A DNA stretch of 64,000 nucleotides from positions 4,278,001 to 4,342,000 of the forward strand of contig JABWDB010000001.1 of assembly GCA_019614645.1 (NCBI GenBank), in the 5' to 3' direction. The DNA comes from Stratiolaelaps scimitus. Its lineage: Eukaryota > Arthropoda > Arachnida > Mesostigmata > Laelapidae. The position numbers and the translations under genes were made by a program. Positions 63,194 through 64,000 of the stretch are shown here, in pieces. The notes under the pieces were generated by a model. That model searched no databases. It had not been told where the DNA came from and was given only the letters and a program-made list of their open reading frames with translations. Every line of letters starts with the position of its first letter. Position 1 is the stretch's first letter.

Positions 63194-63235
63194 AGGCGTT
63201 GCCTTCCAAGCCCTCGGATATCGAAGGCAACGCCT
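63194..63235. repeat. Hairpin, 13-bp perfect stem
   Basis: AGGCGTTGCCTTC (63194-63206) pairs exactly with GAAGGCAACGCCT (63223-63235) around a 16-base loop. Confidence 0.85.
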
Positions 63236-63478
63236 TCTAGGGTGCAGAACCGAACATGTATACAACAACGTTAGGGAAAGAGTCCCCCGTACAGTTTTCT
63301 GTATATATAATTTCCCGAGAGCTGAACCTATTTCATGAGAGCGAACAGAGCACGTATGGTTCCCGTAAAGGCTGACCAGATTTTGAGGTCTGCTGGCACG
63401 CCAATAACAGACAAACGTTTCCTCTAAAGCTGGGAGCGTCTCTGTAGAAAACGTAAGAAAATCGGAAAAATAGTTAAG

Positions 63479-63796
63479 TTATTTATTTTTGCATTTTTGC
63501 GTATTTACAGGGTTTTTGCAATATCCCCGTAGGATTATCGTGACAGATCGGCGAAAGCGTTCCGCCTCAAGCCTTCTATATAGCCGAACGTAATCCGAGA
63601 CGTGGGAGTTTTCCACCTGATCAACTTCATCCATGAGCATCTGAAGTAATGAGTTCCGTAGGTAACTTCCTATCGATGAGGCGTTGTGAGGTTTTTTGCA
63701 GTATCGAGTCTGGCGGCGGGCGGTGGATGTGTGGAATTCGAGATGAGCCACCCACAAGCATGGATCTTTGAGTGCACTGTGCAGTAATTGTTGCAC
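63479..63796 (-). other. Unassigned frame with a faint HAT-repeat-like motif
   Basis: About 105 codons that start at a GTG, so the true upstream limit may be a splice acceptor (ACTGCACAG just inside). SALKDPCLWVAHLEFH has the W-x-x-x-L-x-F spacing of half-a-TPR (HAT) repeats of RNA-processing proteins, but the rest does not follow the pattern. Confidence 0.18.
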
Positions 63797-64000
63797 TCAA
63801 CAATGTAAGTGGAGTCACAGATGGTCAACCGTATGGTAAATGCTGACTGGAGACGGTTGGCTCGTTGAAACCTATACTGAGAATTCAGTTACACGCATTA
63901 CGGTTGTACAACCCACAAGGGTAGAGTACAAAAGCGACAACTTTTAAGGCATGCGAAATAATTGCTTGATGCGGCATGCACGATTCACGACCGATGAGTA

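Noticed and set aside
63479..63796. HAT-repeat RNA-processing gene exon
   Set aside because: Only one short motif fits. Kept as unassigned, not named.
1..64000. CRISPR array, operons, rRNA genes
   Set aside because: No regularly spaced repeats with unique spacers, no bacterial gene packing and no recognisable rRNA were seen.

Overview
The window looks like nuclear DNA of an animal, most likely an arthropod and plausibly a mite or tick. The animal origin rests on the low gene density, the many (TA)n and (GA)n microsatellites, the decayed Tc1/mariner and non-LTR (LINE) transposons and the tRNA-derived SINEs. The arthropod or other protostome origin rests on a divergent ionotropic receptor (IR), a chemosensory receptor class known only from protostomes. 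The mite or tick suggestion is inference. Nothing seen here fixes a species.

Only one gene is clearly intact: an intronless 576-codon ionotropic receptor on the minus strand at 47890-49620, with a polyadenylation signal just after its stop. Three other places carry IR-like protein sequence: a broken copy on the plus strand at about 39050-39945, and weaker ligand-lobe-like fragments at 36171-36596 (minus) and 59673-59972 (plus). Together they suggest a neighbourhood where IR copies arise and decay.

Most other recognisable content is transposon debris. LINE pieces include a reverse-transcriptase core at about 28890-29316, an ORF1-like remnant at about 32870-33200, and two 3' ends of one LINE family at 44220-44590 (minus) and 62251-62502 (plus). 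A dead mariner (56130-57102) lies next to a nearly complete but dead Tc1 element (57202-58733). The Tc1 element has about 190-200 bp inverted repeats, each carrying the end motif twice (IR/DR layout), and sits in a TA microsatellite. At least four copies of a tRNA-derived SINE family, other tRNA-like heads and a second short dispersed family are scattered through the window.

The remaining sequence holds microsatellites, three longer tandem arrays (26, 21 and 37 bp units), a set of unusually perfect hairpins (15974, 42877, 46879, 60551, 60674, 63194), and several GC-rich or strand-skewed tracts (about 3.1-4.3, 7.3-7.9, 14.2-15.1, 21.1-21.8 and 43.0-43.5 kb). The GC-rich tracts may be promoter or 5' UTR sequence. 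They open many long overlapping reading frames that are not convincing genes. If a large multi-exon gene crosses this window, its exons were not recognised.
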